Assembly (NCBI GenBank): GCA_018824145.1
Contig: JAHJHC010000077.1
Span: 1-35,167 of the forward strand
Length of the DNA stretch: 35,167 nt
Origin: Candidatus Omnitrophota bacterium
Lineage (GTDB): Bacteria > Omnitrophota > Gorgyraeia > Gorgyraeales > Gorgyraeaceae
Reading direction: 5' to 3'
Numbering within the stretch: position 1 is the stretch's first letter; every line of letters begins with the position of its first letter. Positions 1 to 9,600 of the stretch are shown piece by piece. A program made the position numbers and the translations under genes. The notes beneath the pieces are model-generated. The model was not told where the DNA came from. It saw only the letters and a list, made by a program, of their open reading frames with translations, and searched no databases.

Positions 1-53
1 AGGCATTACTGTGTCTTTATTGCGGGGGAAGCCTGAATCGCAGCGTAGGTTTT

Positions 54-239
54 ATGGGAAAACTAAAATATCCAACACCGAGGATAATAAGCTCTATTGT
101 TGTTGTATTGACATTGATAGGTTTTATTCTATTGATCTCGATTTTCTCCGGGTGTAGAAGTATTTATGTAGGCGGCAGTGGGAAGGTCGGAGAAGTGACT
201 GGCAGCGGAGGAGTAAATATCCCTGTACCGACGAAATAG
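54..239 (+). CDS. small lipoprotein-like hypothetical protein
   Basis: This is a 61-residue frame with one hydrophobic segment (residues about 11-33) ending in IFSGC, which is close to a lipobox with Cys34. A short Gly/Ser-rich tail follows. I do not recognise a family. The start is uncertain because the frame stays open to the left edge of the window and no clear Shine-Dalgarno sequence precedes the ATG, so this could be the 3' part of a longer gene. It ends 32 bases before the response regulator start and could be co-transcribed with it. The long antisense frame over this region looks like a shadow. Confidence 0.4.
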   Translation: MGKLKYPTPRIISSIVVVLTLIGFILLISIFSGCRSIYVGGSGKVGEVTGSGGVNIPVPTK

Positions 240-271
240 TAATCGTAGAATAGAACATGGGAGGATGTAGA

Positions 272-640
272 ATGCATAAATTATTAGTGGTAGATGACGA
301 TATCGAGGCCTGTGATTTTCTGAAGCGGTTTTTTGAGAAAAAAGACTTCCAGGTTTTTGTTGCTAATGATGGGGAAAGCGCCGTATCTATGGTCAAGAAG
401 AAGCGGCCTGACATAATACTTTTGGATATAAAGATGCCTGGCCAGTCTGGGATGAAAGTTCTACAAGAAATAAAGGAAATTGATAAAAAATCCAAGGTTA
501 TTATGATGACAGGTGTTGACGAAGACACGGTGGTTGAATTAGCCAGGGAATACGGGGCTACAGGATATATTATAAAGCCGTTCAGTTTAGAATACTTAGA
601 AAACGATATTATGCCGAAGATATTAGAGGAGCTTATTTGA
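272..640 (+). CDS. single-domain response regulator (CheY-like receiver)
   Basis: The 122-residue product is a stand-alone receiver domain with no output domain, so it probably acts through protein-protein contact after phosphorylation by a histidine kinase. The acidic pocket (D8, D9, D10), phosphoacceptor D52 in the LLDIKMPG context, T80 in MMTG and K102 in IKPF are all present, so it should be a functional phospho-receiver. I start it at the ATG at 272 because GGGAGG at 259-264 sits 7 bases upstream. The in-frame ATG at 257 overlaps that site and would add only MGGCR. No histidine kinase gene is visible nearby. A second receiver protein lies at 2289-3086. Confidence 0.93.
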   Translation: MHKLLVVDDDIEACDFLKRFFEKKDFQVFVANDGESAVSMVKKKRPDIILLDIKMPGQSGMKVLQEIKEIDKKSKVIMMTGVDEDTVVELAREYGATGYIIKPFSLEYLENDIMPKILEELI

Positions 641-658
641 ATCTTCGAAAGGATATAT

Positions 659-1045
659 ATGGTTAGAAAAATCATGTTATCTATCGTATCGGTTTTATTT
701 TTAGTCAATATGTGCGGATGCGCAGTATTGATAGGAGGCGCTGCCGGTGCAACCGGGACATCAAAGTGGCTTTCGGGAAAATTGACTCAACGTGTGGATG
801 TTTCTTCAGAAAAGAGCTTGTCCTCGGTTAAATCCGCCTTAAAGTCTCTAAGACTAAATGTATCGAAAGAGACGATAACAGATGATATGATTCAGATCAA
901 GAGCAATTATAGCGACGGAAAGACTATATGGATAGATATCAGGCCTTTATCTTCTACAAAGTCACAAATAGACGTGCGTGTAGGCGCAGTCAGTGATAGA
1001 GAGGCAGCGCAAGAGATTTTAGACAGAATTTTAAAATATTTATAA
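659..1045 (+). CDS. DUF3568-type lipoprotein
   Basis: The 128-residue product begins with a lipoprotein-style signal: a positive start, a hydrophobic stretch, then NMCGC with Cys21 as the likely lipidated residue. The Gly/Ala-rich segment, the WLSGKL motif and the following alpha/beta domain resemble the DUF3568 family of small envelope proteins as I remember it; the assignment was not checked by search. The function of that family is unknown. AAAGGA about 8 bases upstream supports the start. The gene lies between a response regulator and an AsmA-like gene with short gaps, consistent with one operon of envelope genes. Confidence 0.72.
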   Translation: MVRKIMLSIVSVLFLVNMCGCAVLIGGAAGATGTSKWLSGKLTQRVDVSSEKSLSSVKSALKSLRLNVSKETITDDMIQIKSNYSDGKTIWIDIRPLSSTKSQIDVRVGAVSDREAAQEILDRILKYL

Positions 1046-1074
1046 TATAGATTATTGTAAGCCAGGAGGAAAGA

Positions 1075-1869
1075 ATGAAAAAGACAGCTATTTTTATTTC
1101 TATTGCACTGATCGGCCTTTTTATCCTTTCAGTTACTAAAAATATTATGGTTAAAGTCGCACTTACAGGAGGGGTAAGGGCCATAACTGGCCTGAAGTTA
1201 AGTATCAGGAGCATTAATGTAGGGATTTTTAAGACTTTGATAGATATAAAAGGATTGAAATTGTACAACCCAGACGGCTTCTCTGATAAATTAATGGCAG
1301 ACATACCTGAGATTTACGTTGATTACAAGTTAGGCCCTTTTTTGAGAAAGGAAATACATTTTGAAAAGTTGAAGCTAAACTTGAAAGAATTTATTGTTGT
1401 GAAGAACGAAAAAGGTGAAGTTAATCTTGATTCTTTAAAGGTAGTTAAGGAAAAGAAAGAAAAGGCTAAACCTGCTAAAGAAGGAAAAAAGACAGCATTC
1501 CAAATAGATGTCCTGGAGTTAAGCATAGGTAAGGTTATATATAAAGATTATACTGCAGGGCCCATCCCGAAAGTCAGAGAGTTCGACGTCAATATTGACG
1601 GGAGGTATGAGAATATAAATAATCCGCGCACATTCGCGAATTTAATTATAGTTAAGGCACTTTTGAATACTACGATCTCAAATCTGGCTGATTTTGATTT
1701 AGGGCCCTTAACCGAAGGACTGAAGGGCACTGTAGGAACAGCTGTTAATGCAGTTAGTAAAACAGCAGACACTACTAAAGACGTAGTGGGTAAGGCAAAA
1801 GATACTGCAGAAGAGGCAACAGAAAAGGTTACAGAGACTTTAAAGGGTATTCTCCCTTTTGGTAAATAA
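1075..1869 (+). CDS. AsmA-like envelope protein
   Basis: The 264-residue protein has one N-terminal membrane segment (residues about 4-20). A beta-rich region follows in which phrases such as IKGLKLYNPDGF and FEKLKLNLKEF resemble the N-terminal part of AsmA/DUF748-type proteins, which help move or organise outer-membrane lipids. The last roughly 50 residues are a low-complexity amphipathic helix rich in Lys, Thr, Ala and Glu. AGGAGG just before the ATG is a strong ribosome binding site. The protein is much shorter than classical AsmA, so it is either a minimal relative or only the N-terminal module. The AsmA link is inference from sequence style. Confidence 0.6.
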   Translation: MKKTAIFISIALIGLFILSVTKNIMVKVALTGGVRAITGLKLSIRSINVGIFKTLIDIKGLKLYNPDGFSDKLMADIPEIYVDYKLGPFLRKEIHFEKLKLNLKEFIVVKNEKGEVNLDSLKVVKEKKEKAKPAKEGKKTAFQIDVLELSIGKVIYKDYTAGPIPKVREFDVNIDGRYENINNPRTFANLIIVKALLNTTISNLADFDLGPLTEGLKGTVGTAVNAVSKTADTTKDVVGKAKDTAEEATEKVTETLKGILPFGK

Positions 1870-1911
1870 TAGAAGGGTTAGGGTGAGGGAGAAAGGGTAG
1901 AGGTGCAAATT

Positions 1912-2289
1912 ATGTTAAAATTTAGAAAAGGCTTCACTATTCTGGAACTCTTGATAGTGGTTTTGATTATAGGCATACTTGCTGCTGTGGGTATACCCCA
2001 GCTTGCAGAGTCTCTTGAAAAATCAAAGACTGCGGATGCAAAGTCAGGTTTATATCAGATATACAGAGCAGAAGAAGAATATGCTGCAAATAGATACGGA
2101 GTTTATACGAATTCTGTAGACGATCTTTTTGACGTAGCCCTCACTGAGAGATATTGGATCTTTACTATAGATACACCTACTTCCGTTTCCTTTACTGCAA
2201 TTGCCACCCGGACAGGCGGGGCATATAGCGGTCAAACCATATCCATAGATAATAACGCTAACATATCCGGAAATTGGGAATTTCTCTAA
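1912..2289 (+). CDS. type IV pilin / type II secretion pseudopilin
   Basis: The protein opens with a prepilin signal: a short basic leader (LKFRKG), cleavage expected after Gly, then FTILELLIVV with the conserved Glu at mature position 5 and a long hydrophobic helix. The short globular part contains SGLYQIYRAEEEY, typical of minor pilins and type II secretion pseudopilins. It would be processed by a prepilin peptidase and assembled in an inner-membrane pseudopilus. I prefer the ATG at 1912, which has AGAGG 8 bases upstream; a GTG at 1903 in the same frame is possible. Its stop codon overlaps the start of the next gene. No other secretion-machinery genes are nearby. Confidence 0.9.
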   Translation: MLKFRKGFTILELLIVVLIIGILAAVGIPQLAESLEKSKTADAKSGLYQIYRAEEEYAANRYGVYTNSVDDLFDVALTERYWIFTIDTPTSVSFTAIATRTGGAYSGQTISIDNNANISGNWEFL

Positions 2290-3086
2290 TGAGCAGGCCC
2301 GTCATGAAAGAGAAAAAGACCATCCTTATAATAGATGATGAAAAAGTCCTTGTGGAAATGCTTAAGGCTCGATTTGAAAAAAGTTACAATGTCTTAGTAG
2401 CTTATGACGGCAAGTCGGGCCTTGAGATCACCAATGAATCAAAACCCCACCTTATCATATTGGATATAAATATGCCCAAAATGAACGGAATAGAGTTCTA
2501 TGGTAATATATGCAGCGAGGATAAAAAACCACGGTATCCGATTTTGGTTTTAACTGCCCGGGGGGAATTGGAGAGTCTTTTTAAAGATATCGATGTGGAT
2601 GGTTTTATAACAAAGCCGTTCAGGGTTGATGAACTCAATAAGGAGATCGAAATCATAATAACCAAAAGATACGGAAGCCGCGCAAGGAGAAGATTAGATA
2701 CAATAAATATCCCTAAGAAGGTTTTGATAGTCGAAGATGATGGGCTGGTTTCTGATAAACTATCGGTCAAGTTTCTAAATGCTGGATACACAGTAACTTC
2801 TTCAAATAGCGGCATGGATGCTGTTGAAAAAGTACTGGCTGATGTGCCGGATTTACTGGTGATCAAGCTTGGGCTATCGGATTTAAGCGGTGACATAGTG
2901 GTTGCTAAGCTGAAACAGATGCCCAGGACCATGGATATGGCAGTTGTAGTATATATTCCGGAGGATAAAGAAATTAATTATTATATAGCAGAAAACATAT
3001 CTAGGCATATAGGAGTGAGAATAGTCCCATCTGACAACCCTTCTTTAATTTTAGAAAAGGCCAAAGATGTTTTGAAAGAGATATAG
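2289..3086 (+). CDS. double receiver-domain protein, second receiver degenerate
   Basis: The 265-residue protein carries two tandem response-regulator receiver folds and no output domain. The first (residues about 10-125) has the full active site: D16, D17, phosphoacceptor D59 in ILDINMP, T89 and K109 in TKPF. The second (about 143-265) keeps the acidic pair in IVEDD, but Lys193 stands where the phosphoacceptor Asp belongs (VIKLGLSDLSG), and the conserved Thr and Lys are not evident. It is therefore a pseudo-receiver. The ATG at 2289 overlaps the pilin stop by one base with GGGA 9 bases upstream. A TTG at 2274 and an ATG at 2304 are alternatives. The coupling suggests a link to the pseudopilin, but its target is unknown. 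Confidence 0.88.
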   Translation: MSRPVMKEKKTILIIDDEKVLVEMLKARFEKSYNVLVAYDGKSGLEITNESKPHLIILDINMPKMNGIEFYGNICSEDKKPRYPILVLTARGELESLFKDIDVDGFITKPFRVDELNKEIEIIITKRYGSRARRRLDTINIPKKVLIVEDDGLVSDKLSVKFLNAGYTVTSSNSGMDAVEKVLADVPDLLVIKLGLSDLSGDIVVAKLKQMPRTMDMAVVVYIPEDKEINYYIAENISRHIGVRIVPSDNPSLILEKAKDVLKEI

Positions 3087-3168
3087 TAAAGTCTGCCAAA
3101 AAAATCCCCAATAAATCCCTTCCCAATGAGCTATATTTGTGCTATACTTATTAATATATAATAAGAGG

Positions 3169-3197
3169 TTGAAAGTGTATTTGGTCTATCTTATAAT
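3169..3197 (+). promoter_or_regulatory. sigma-70-type promoter
   Basis: TTGAAA (3169-3174) and TATAAT (3192-3197) are separated by exactly 17 bases. Transcription would begin near 3204 and give a leader of about 37 bases to the start at 3241, where AGGGG provides a ribosome binding site. Confidence 0.75.
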
Positions 3198-3225
3198 AAA
3201 GTTTAAAAAAGCTTATAATTTGTAG
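3191..3225 (+). repeat. direct repeat, upstream copy of the giant gene's start region
   Basis: This 35-base segment matches 3639-3673 at 30 of 35 positions, including the shared core ATAAAGTTTAAAAAAG. The downstream copy encodes MIKFKKGNNLK of the giant gene. The upstream copy reads IIKFKKAYNL followed by TAG, so it looks like a decayed duplicate of the same gene start. The -10 hexamer of the 3169 promoter lies inside it. Confidence 0.7.
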
Positions 3226-3240
3226 AAATAGGGGTATCTC

Positions 3241-3570
3241 ATGATAAAAAATACAATTTCTATTAGTCTATTGATATTAATCATCACCATTAGTTTTATA
3301 AATAACCCTACCTATGCTGTTCCTGAATCAGTGAAAAGTACTAAAATGGGCACCAAAAAACAGGTAGAACAAGACTATGAAAGAGAGCGTCAGTTTATTG
3401 AAAAAAGAAGCCTTATAGAAGAAGTTAGAGGAAAGATAAATGAAGAAGCTGAAGATACGTTGCAACAACAAGAAGCAGAACCATGCCCAGATCCATTATT
3501 TTCGCCTAAATTTCTAGGGCCATTTAAAGATGAACCCGTGCATATTCCGTTGTCTAGTGAAAAAGATTAA
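3241..3570 (+). CDS. small secreted protein of unknown function
   Basis: The 109-residue product has a classical signal peptide with likely cleavage after TYA near residue 27. The mature part is about 80 residues, strongly charged, with a predicted helical segment (QDYERERQFIEKRSLIEEV) and a Cys-Pro motif (EPCPDPLF) towards the end. I recognise no family. The start is supported by AGGGG 6-7 bases upstream and by a strong promoter ending at 3197. It lies directly before the giant mosaic protein and may be co-transcribed with it. It could be an accessory protein of that product or an independent exported peptide. Confidence 0.7.
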   Translation: MIKNTISISLLILIITISFINNPTYAVPESVKSTKMGTKKQVEQDYERERQFIEKRSLIEEVRGKINEEAEDTLQQQEAEPCPDPLFSPKFLGPFKDEPVHIPLSSEKD

Positions 3571-3591
3571 GCCACAGATGCCAGTGTAGCT

Positions 3592-3608
3592 GCACCATCT
3601 CATGGTGC
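3592..3608 (+). other. intergenic hairpin
   Basis: GCACCAT, loop CTC, ATGGTGC forms a perfect 7-bp stem between the small secreted protein and the giant gene. Six Ts occur only about 20 bases further on, so it is a poor intrinsic terminator. It may be a transcript-processing or attenuation element. It buries the in-frame ATG at 3602 and argues against that codon as the start of the giant gene. Confidence 0.45.
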
Positions 3609-3638
3609 CAATGTGCCAAGTAGAATTTTTTACCAAAA

Positions 3639-3673
3639 TTATGATAAAGTTTAAAAAAGGTAATAACTTGAAG
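3639..3673 (+). repeat. direct repeat, downstream copy at the giant gene start
   Basis: This is the second copy of the 35-base repeat found at 3191-3225. It covers the first codons of the giant gene. It contains AAAAAAGG, which could serve as a ribosome binding site for the in-frame TTG at 3668. Confidence 0.7.
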
Positions 3674-6600
3674 GTTGTAGCAATATTATTGAGCATAGTA
3701 TTCTTATGTAATACCAGTCTATATTCCTGCCCTGGTTCAGAAGATACTCTAAGAGTTCCTGTTGGAGAAGCTGGTACCCGTAGACGCATGAAAGAAGTTT
3801 ATGATGAACAGGAAAAACACACAGTCCCTAATCGTGCAACGGATATTGAAAGCTTGGGAAGACTTTTACAGGAAAAAGGCTTTATAGAAGATTTTGATGT
3901 AATCAAGCTGATAGGACAGGGTTCTTTCTCTGCGGTATACAGGGAAACAACGAGTCACGGTGATTACTCCGTGCACTTGAGCACTGCAATAACTCCTTCC
4001 ATGGTTCGCTTCTATGATCAGATTAGATTAATAGCATATGAGGCAGGATTGCCGATTCAACCATTCGTTCGTGATAGCGCCAACCAACCCTACACAGAGG
4101 CAGATGGATGTATTGTTACCGTTACAACCTTTGTTGAAGGAGAGCCTGGCGAGTGGGGTCAAATGACGCAGAAGCAGTTGCTGGTTACGGCAGAGGCTCT
4201 TTGTCGATTTCATAGAGCCATGAGGGAAAATCTACCATTATTGAAACACTTGTATGACTCCATGAGGGAGGAATTATCGATTCGAGAACGGGTTGATCCC
4301 AAAAACAAAGGCTGGCCGTCAATCGATTTGTACCACCTTGATGAAGCCCTTGAGCAATTTGAAATTCTCCGGGAAGGTGCCCAGGGACAAAATACAAGAG
4401 AAGCCAGGGCTTTCCTTGATAATTATGATTTTTTTATAAAGCAGCTCGAAACCTTAACTGAAAACATAACACCACATCTTCAAGATGAAGGTTTGCTTTG
4501 TACCATCGGGCACGGTGATTACAATCCTAGGAATGTACTATTGCGGGATGGTTCGCTTCTTACAGGTATCCTGGATTTGGATTTCGCTGCGGTGATGCCT
4601 CGCATCGCTGATTTGATTAACCTTATGATCGTAAGTCAAACTCCAACTTCGAGGTTGCAATTCGACATAGATAAAGTCGAAACGTTCATTCTCGCTTATC
4701 AACAGGCGGCCGAGGAGCCCTTGACGGACATAGAGCGTAAACTGTTGCCAGAGATAATGCGTTGGTTTTATCTACAGCTTGTGTTGACAGATGCTTACTA
4801 TGTTCTGCGAGGTGGGGTTGAGTGGTCGATAGAAGAATCTCTTATGCAAGAACGCCAGGCATTGGAAAATATTCCAACATGGGATTGGGCCGAACTCGCT
4901 ACAAAAATCGCACAAGATGCTATGACTGTGAAGGAAGCAGCTGTAATATTAGACGGGATGCAAACTGCCTTTGGGAGTGTATCAGGAGAAGATCTGAGGG
5001 ATTTGGTAGCTACTATGGAGCCTTTGACAGTACCACAGCGCCGAGCGTTAGAAAGAATGATAAGAACGGGAGAGCAGACAGGACAGATTGTTTCTGACAG
5101 GGGTGAAAGACCAGCATTAGCTGGAGAAGGAGATCTTAACTGGCATCCACATTTAGATTTCGATGATGTCTTAGAACTTGGACTTACAAGCGATGATATG
5201 TATGCATTAGTTGGCGAAGCCGCATATTTAATTCAGACTGGAAGCATTAATCTTAAGGGGAGCCTTCTTTTGTCGCAAAAGATAGTTCGTTTTCGCCTGT
5301 ACCCTTCAACGCAATTTGGAGGTTTTATTGTGTGTGTGACAAGCATTAAGGACCAGATGACTGAAGGAGTCGTAGAGTTTCCTGGAGTTGGTGCCGAAGT
5401 TATACATTTCCCATCCCAAGACGCGAGCTACGAGGGAGTCGGGATAATTGAAGGAGCAGCCCGCGGTGCAAGTATGGGGCCACTATGGGCAGCAATAGAA
5501 GCGGCCAGAGAATTAATAGCAGCGGGCAAATATCAAGAAGCCTTAGCTATATTAATGCCAGCATTGACGTTGGCTCGAATATATACACAAGGAAAAACTC
5601 CGGATTTTGATGGATATCAAACAGCGATAGCTGTATCTGATAGAATAGCTGAAGTTGAGACAATTATTGATGTGGATAGAGACCTTACTGAAGGGATTCC
5701 TGCAGCAGAGGCTTTAGTCGCAGAAGCCCAGGCAGCATTAGCTCAGGCGAATAGATGTCGCTGGGGACCGAACAGAGGACAAGTTTTGTTTGAATATAAA
5801 GGAAGGGTTACATTAAAAATCCCGGAATTATTTAGCTCCTTTAGGCAAGTTTTAGTTGACGAAGAGCTAGTTGAACTTATTGGGACAGAACGTATTAATG
5901 AGATATTAGAGTTTATAGCTTCAATGTATGAAAATGATCCCGGACGTTTTGAAGAAAATCTGATTAATGAAACTATTCATCATGGAGGAAAACTAAGTGG
6001 TTTTTCTGCTCTAACAGGAAGAGTAGATGATGAGGAAGTTGGTGAACCAAATATCCTTCTTATTACTTTAAATCCTGTTACTCGTGGTATTAGATTAGCT
6101 GTCCATTATTCTGCAAAAGATAAACATAGTAAAGAATTCAGCGCTGTTTATGCACTTAGATCTGAGGTCGAAGTCCCCGGGCCGCAAATAAATTCTGTTG
6201 AGATGTCTTCAATGCCTGTTCCGGCAGTAAAAGTGGTTTTTCCTAAATTCCGCATTGCATTTAATGGTGATGTAGTTATAGTTGATGGTTTGACCAACCG
6301 AAGAATCCAGAATCCTACTCGACAAGCTATCATTAGTATAATAAGAGAAGCTACAGGTAATCACATGGTTAGCTTAGATTTAACAAAGTTACTTAGAAAA
6401 TTGGGTGCAATACGTCTCCATGCACATATTATTGCTGATCCAGAAGGGCGTAAATGGCTTGTTGTAGGTAAAGAAGCTTCAGGTAAGGCTGCTCTTGCTG
6501 GAAAGATACATGAACGCCCTGAGTTGTATGGAAAATGGGACTTGTTTGCAGCAATACAAGCTGCAGCATTTTTAGATCCAGATGACAAAGATGTATTGGT

Positions 6601-9600
6601 AGCTGGCGATCTCCAGGGAGATAGGCCTACGAGGAGGTTGTATTATCTAGATAGGGATACAAGGCATGTAGATACAGGTATGACTCCAAAACGTGGCTTT
6701 TACAAGATATATGGCATAATAATCATGGATAGTTCTCCCATGTTTTCTGGTTCTTATCAACGTTTTTTGACTCCTTTAGACAACTTAGAAGAAATACTCG
6801 GTCGTGCTATAGCAAGAATGCCATTAACGAAGGCATATGAAGGTTATTTAGATGATATAACTGAATTATTTGAAAGGGTTGCTAAAACATTACCAATAAT
6901 CTTGGTACATAGACCCAAAGACACGCCACTGCCTGTTTTTGAAGAAATGGTTAATAGAGTAGTTGATCTGACCACCAGCGCTTCTGCCGGGATTGAAACA
7001 CATGTTCAACTTTCAAATGATGCACCGGGTGGGGAAGGAGGACAGGCTGGTAACGTTGGGCCAGTTTTAGATGCTCAAATGGCTTTAGATGCAGGAAGAC
7101 ATAAAGAAGCTTATGACTTATTAATGGAGGCTTTATTAGGTGAGGATTATGTGGCTGAGGTTTTTACAGGAGAAGCTATGGAAGAAGTGATAGACAGATT
7201 GATTGAACATTATCCTGAAACTACAGAAGAAGGAAGAATACTTAGAGCGATGAGGCCTATAGTAGAGGAGCATCAATATGATGCTGACCAGACTGCGATG
7301 AAGGCAACATTAGCTCAGACAGCAGAAAAGGTTGTCAGTGACGCATTAAACAATTTGTCTCCACGTGAACTAGAAGTCTTGAAGCTAGCAGCTCAAGGTT
7401 TGATGAATAGTGAAATTGTCAGTAAATTATCGCCTATCAGATGGAAAGGTAAGGTTAAAAATCATATAGGGGAAGGTGCGGTTAGAAAGCATCTGAAGCA
7501 TATTTATCAAAAACTCGGTCTCACTAAGACGACTCGTGATAAACGACAACGAGCGATTATAATAGCATTAGAAAATAACGTTGTAGATTTTCCGGATTGG
7601 GTTAGAAATGCAGGGGTAAAACTAAGAGATATCCTTTCTCCTAGAGAACAAGAAGTTCTCGAATTGGTAGCCAAAGCGTTTACGAGTAAGCAAATTGCAG
7701 ATAAATTGGGTATAAAAACTAGAACAGTTAGGATCCATATAAATAGCATCAGTAGAAAAATAAGGGATGAGATTGAGAGTGGTAGATTAGAGGACTATAT
7801 GACTCGTCACGAGATGGCATTGCTTTGGTTTTTCCAAAATGGAAAATATGTATCAAACACAGATGTCGCACTAGTTAATAAGGCTCTAGAAGAAAGATTA
7901 AGAACAGTAAGAGATGACATGGGAAGCATGACGTACTTGATGAACCCCAATCAATTTTATTTTGGTGCCCCCTCAGTAGCTAAATATGGATTGAGTTCTG
8001 CAAAAGAGGCCCGTGAATTAAAAGAAAGGTTGCGGGTTGAAAGGGCGGCAATGGATAAAACTTTGAGGGCATTTAGTAGGCTTGCGCCAGAGACTAAAGT
8101 AGTATTTAGATTGGATGGTGTAATGGTTGATGATGCGGAATTGAGAGTTTTAATCGAAGAAATTAGAGAAGGCAGGATAGATTTTCCTGTTGCCATTTCT
8201 GCTTCTGAAGACGATAGGGCTACTACTTGTTTCTTTGACAGAAGACCTGGATTTGGCCCATTATCAATTGGTTGTTACAGTCAAGAGTTGCAGCGTGTAA
8301 TAGTAAAGAAGCTATCTCCAGGCGAGAGACGCATATTTGATATTATACACAATAACCTTGGCGATACTCTTACTGTAGATATTCTTGTAAAACGAACGAG
8401 GTTAGTTGATGTTGAAGTTACTATGTATGTGAGAGGACTTAGTTTTGAGTTAGGACTTGCGATGAGATGGAATGTGCCTCATGATGAAAGAATCGTTGCT
8501 ATCCAGGAATATTTATTGTCTCAACAAGCAGTTGCAGCCGAAGAAGCAATGGAAGCCTTAAATGATCCTGATAATATCAGGGGAGCTGAAGAAGCTATTT
8601 CAACATTACTAGATGGCGCTGCAATAGGGGTTTCTGATACATCAATAGAAGAGCTTGCTCGAAGAAGAGATGAGTTGGATGAGCTTATGGCAGAACTGAG
8701 GGTAGTATTATCGTCGAGTAGTACATTGCAATCTGAAGGAGAGGATACTGTATTACTATATGGAAGCTTGAAGCGTTTAAGGGAAGCTATAGATATAGAA
8801 TTAGCAAGAATAGGACATTTAAAAGATGCTGTTGATACGGCAGAAACAGAGTTAGATGCAGCTCGTAAGAAAGCTGCAAGAGAAATAGCTGCGATAGAAG
8901 ATTCAGCAGGAGATCGTCATTTTTCTCGTAGGTCTAGAAGAATAGAAGACAAATACAACATTCCTGAGTTAAGAGGTGCTTTAAATAGAGCAGAGCAAGC
9001 TTACCTGAATGCTACCAGGTATAGGCAGATAGACTCAGAGGGAAGAAAAGCAGGTTATGTAATGGCAATATCTCACGTAAGGGAAATCATTGATCAGAAA
9101 AAACAGCAGGTAGAAGGACAAGAGCATCGACCTCCAAAATCAGAGCGGAAGAGAGAAGGACATCTCATTGTAGATGCAAAGCCTCATAGACGTCATCCGA
9201 TTATAGGGAGATTAATTGAAGGCGAAGCAATAGATGAAGTTATCAATAATTTACGAGAGGTAGAAATCCCTGAAATCTTAGAAGCTTTACTCGATGATAT
9301 AGCAGAATTGCGAGGACTGACAAGGATACCCGGTGGATTTACATACACTAATCCTATACTAGATAGCTATGGAATTAGTACGAGAGAAGAGGCTGAGTTG
9401 TTATGTACTCAGTTGCTAAGGATAAGGAGAATTGTAGACATTGAGTTAATAAGAAGAAAGCATCTAAGAGAAGCTGTTGATAGAGCAATGGAAGAGTTAG
9501 CGTTGGCTCGTACTAAAGCTGAGAGAGAAATAGCTACATTAACTTTAGGAGGGGTCAAATTAAGACGTGGAAAGGTTAGGGAAATATATGAAAGACACGG

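Noticed and set aside
124-708. A 194-residue antisense open frame
   Set aside because: It lies opposite the response regulator and lipoprotein genes, which have clear domains and ribosome binding sites. Its translation shows no recognisable domain.
3602-3640. Earlier ATG (3602) as the start of the giant protein
   Set aside because: It has no ribosome binding site, lies inside a stable hairpin, and would add a non-signal extension before the signal peptide.
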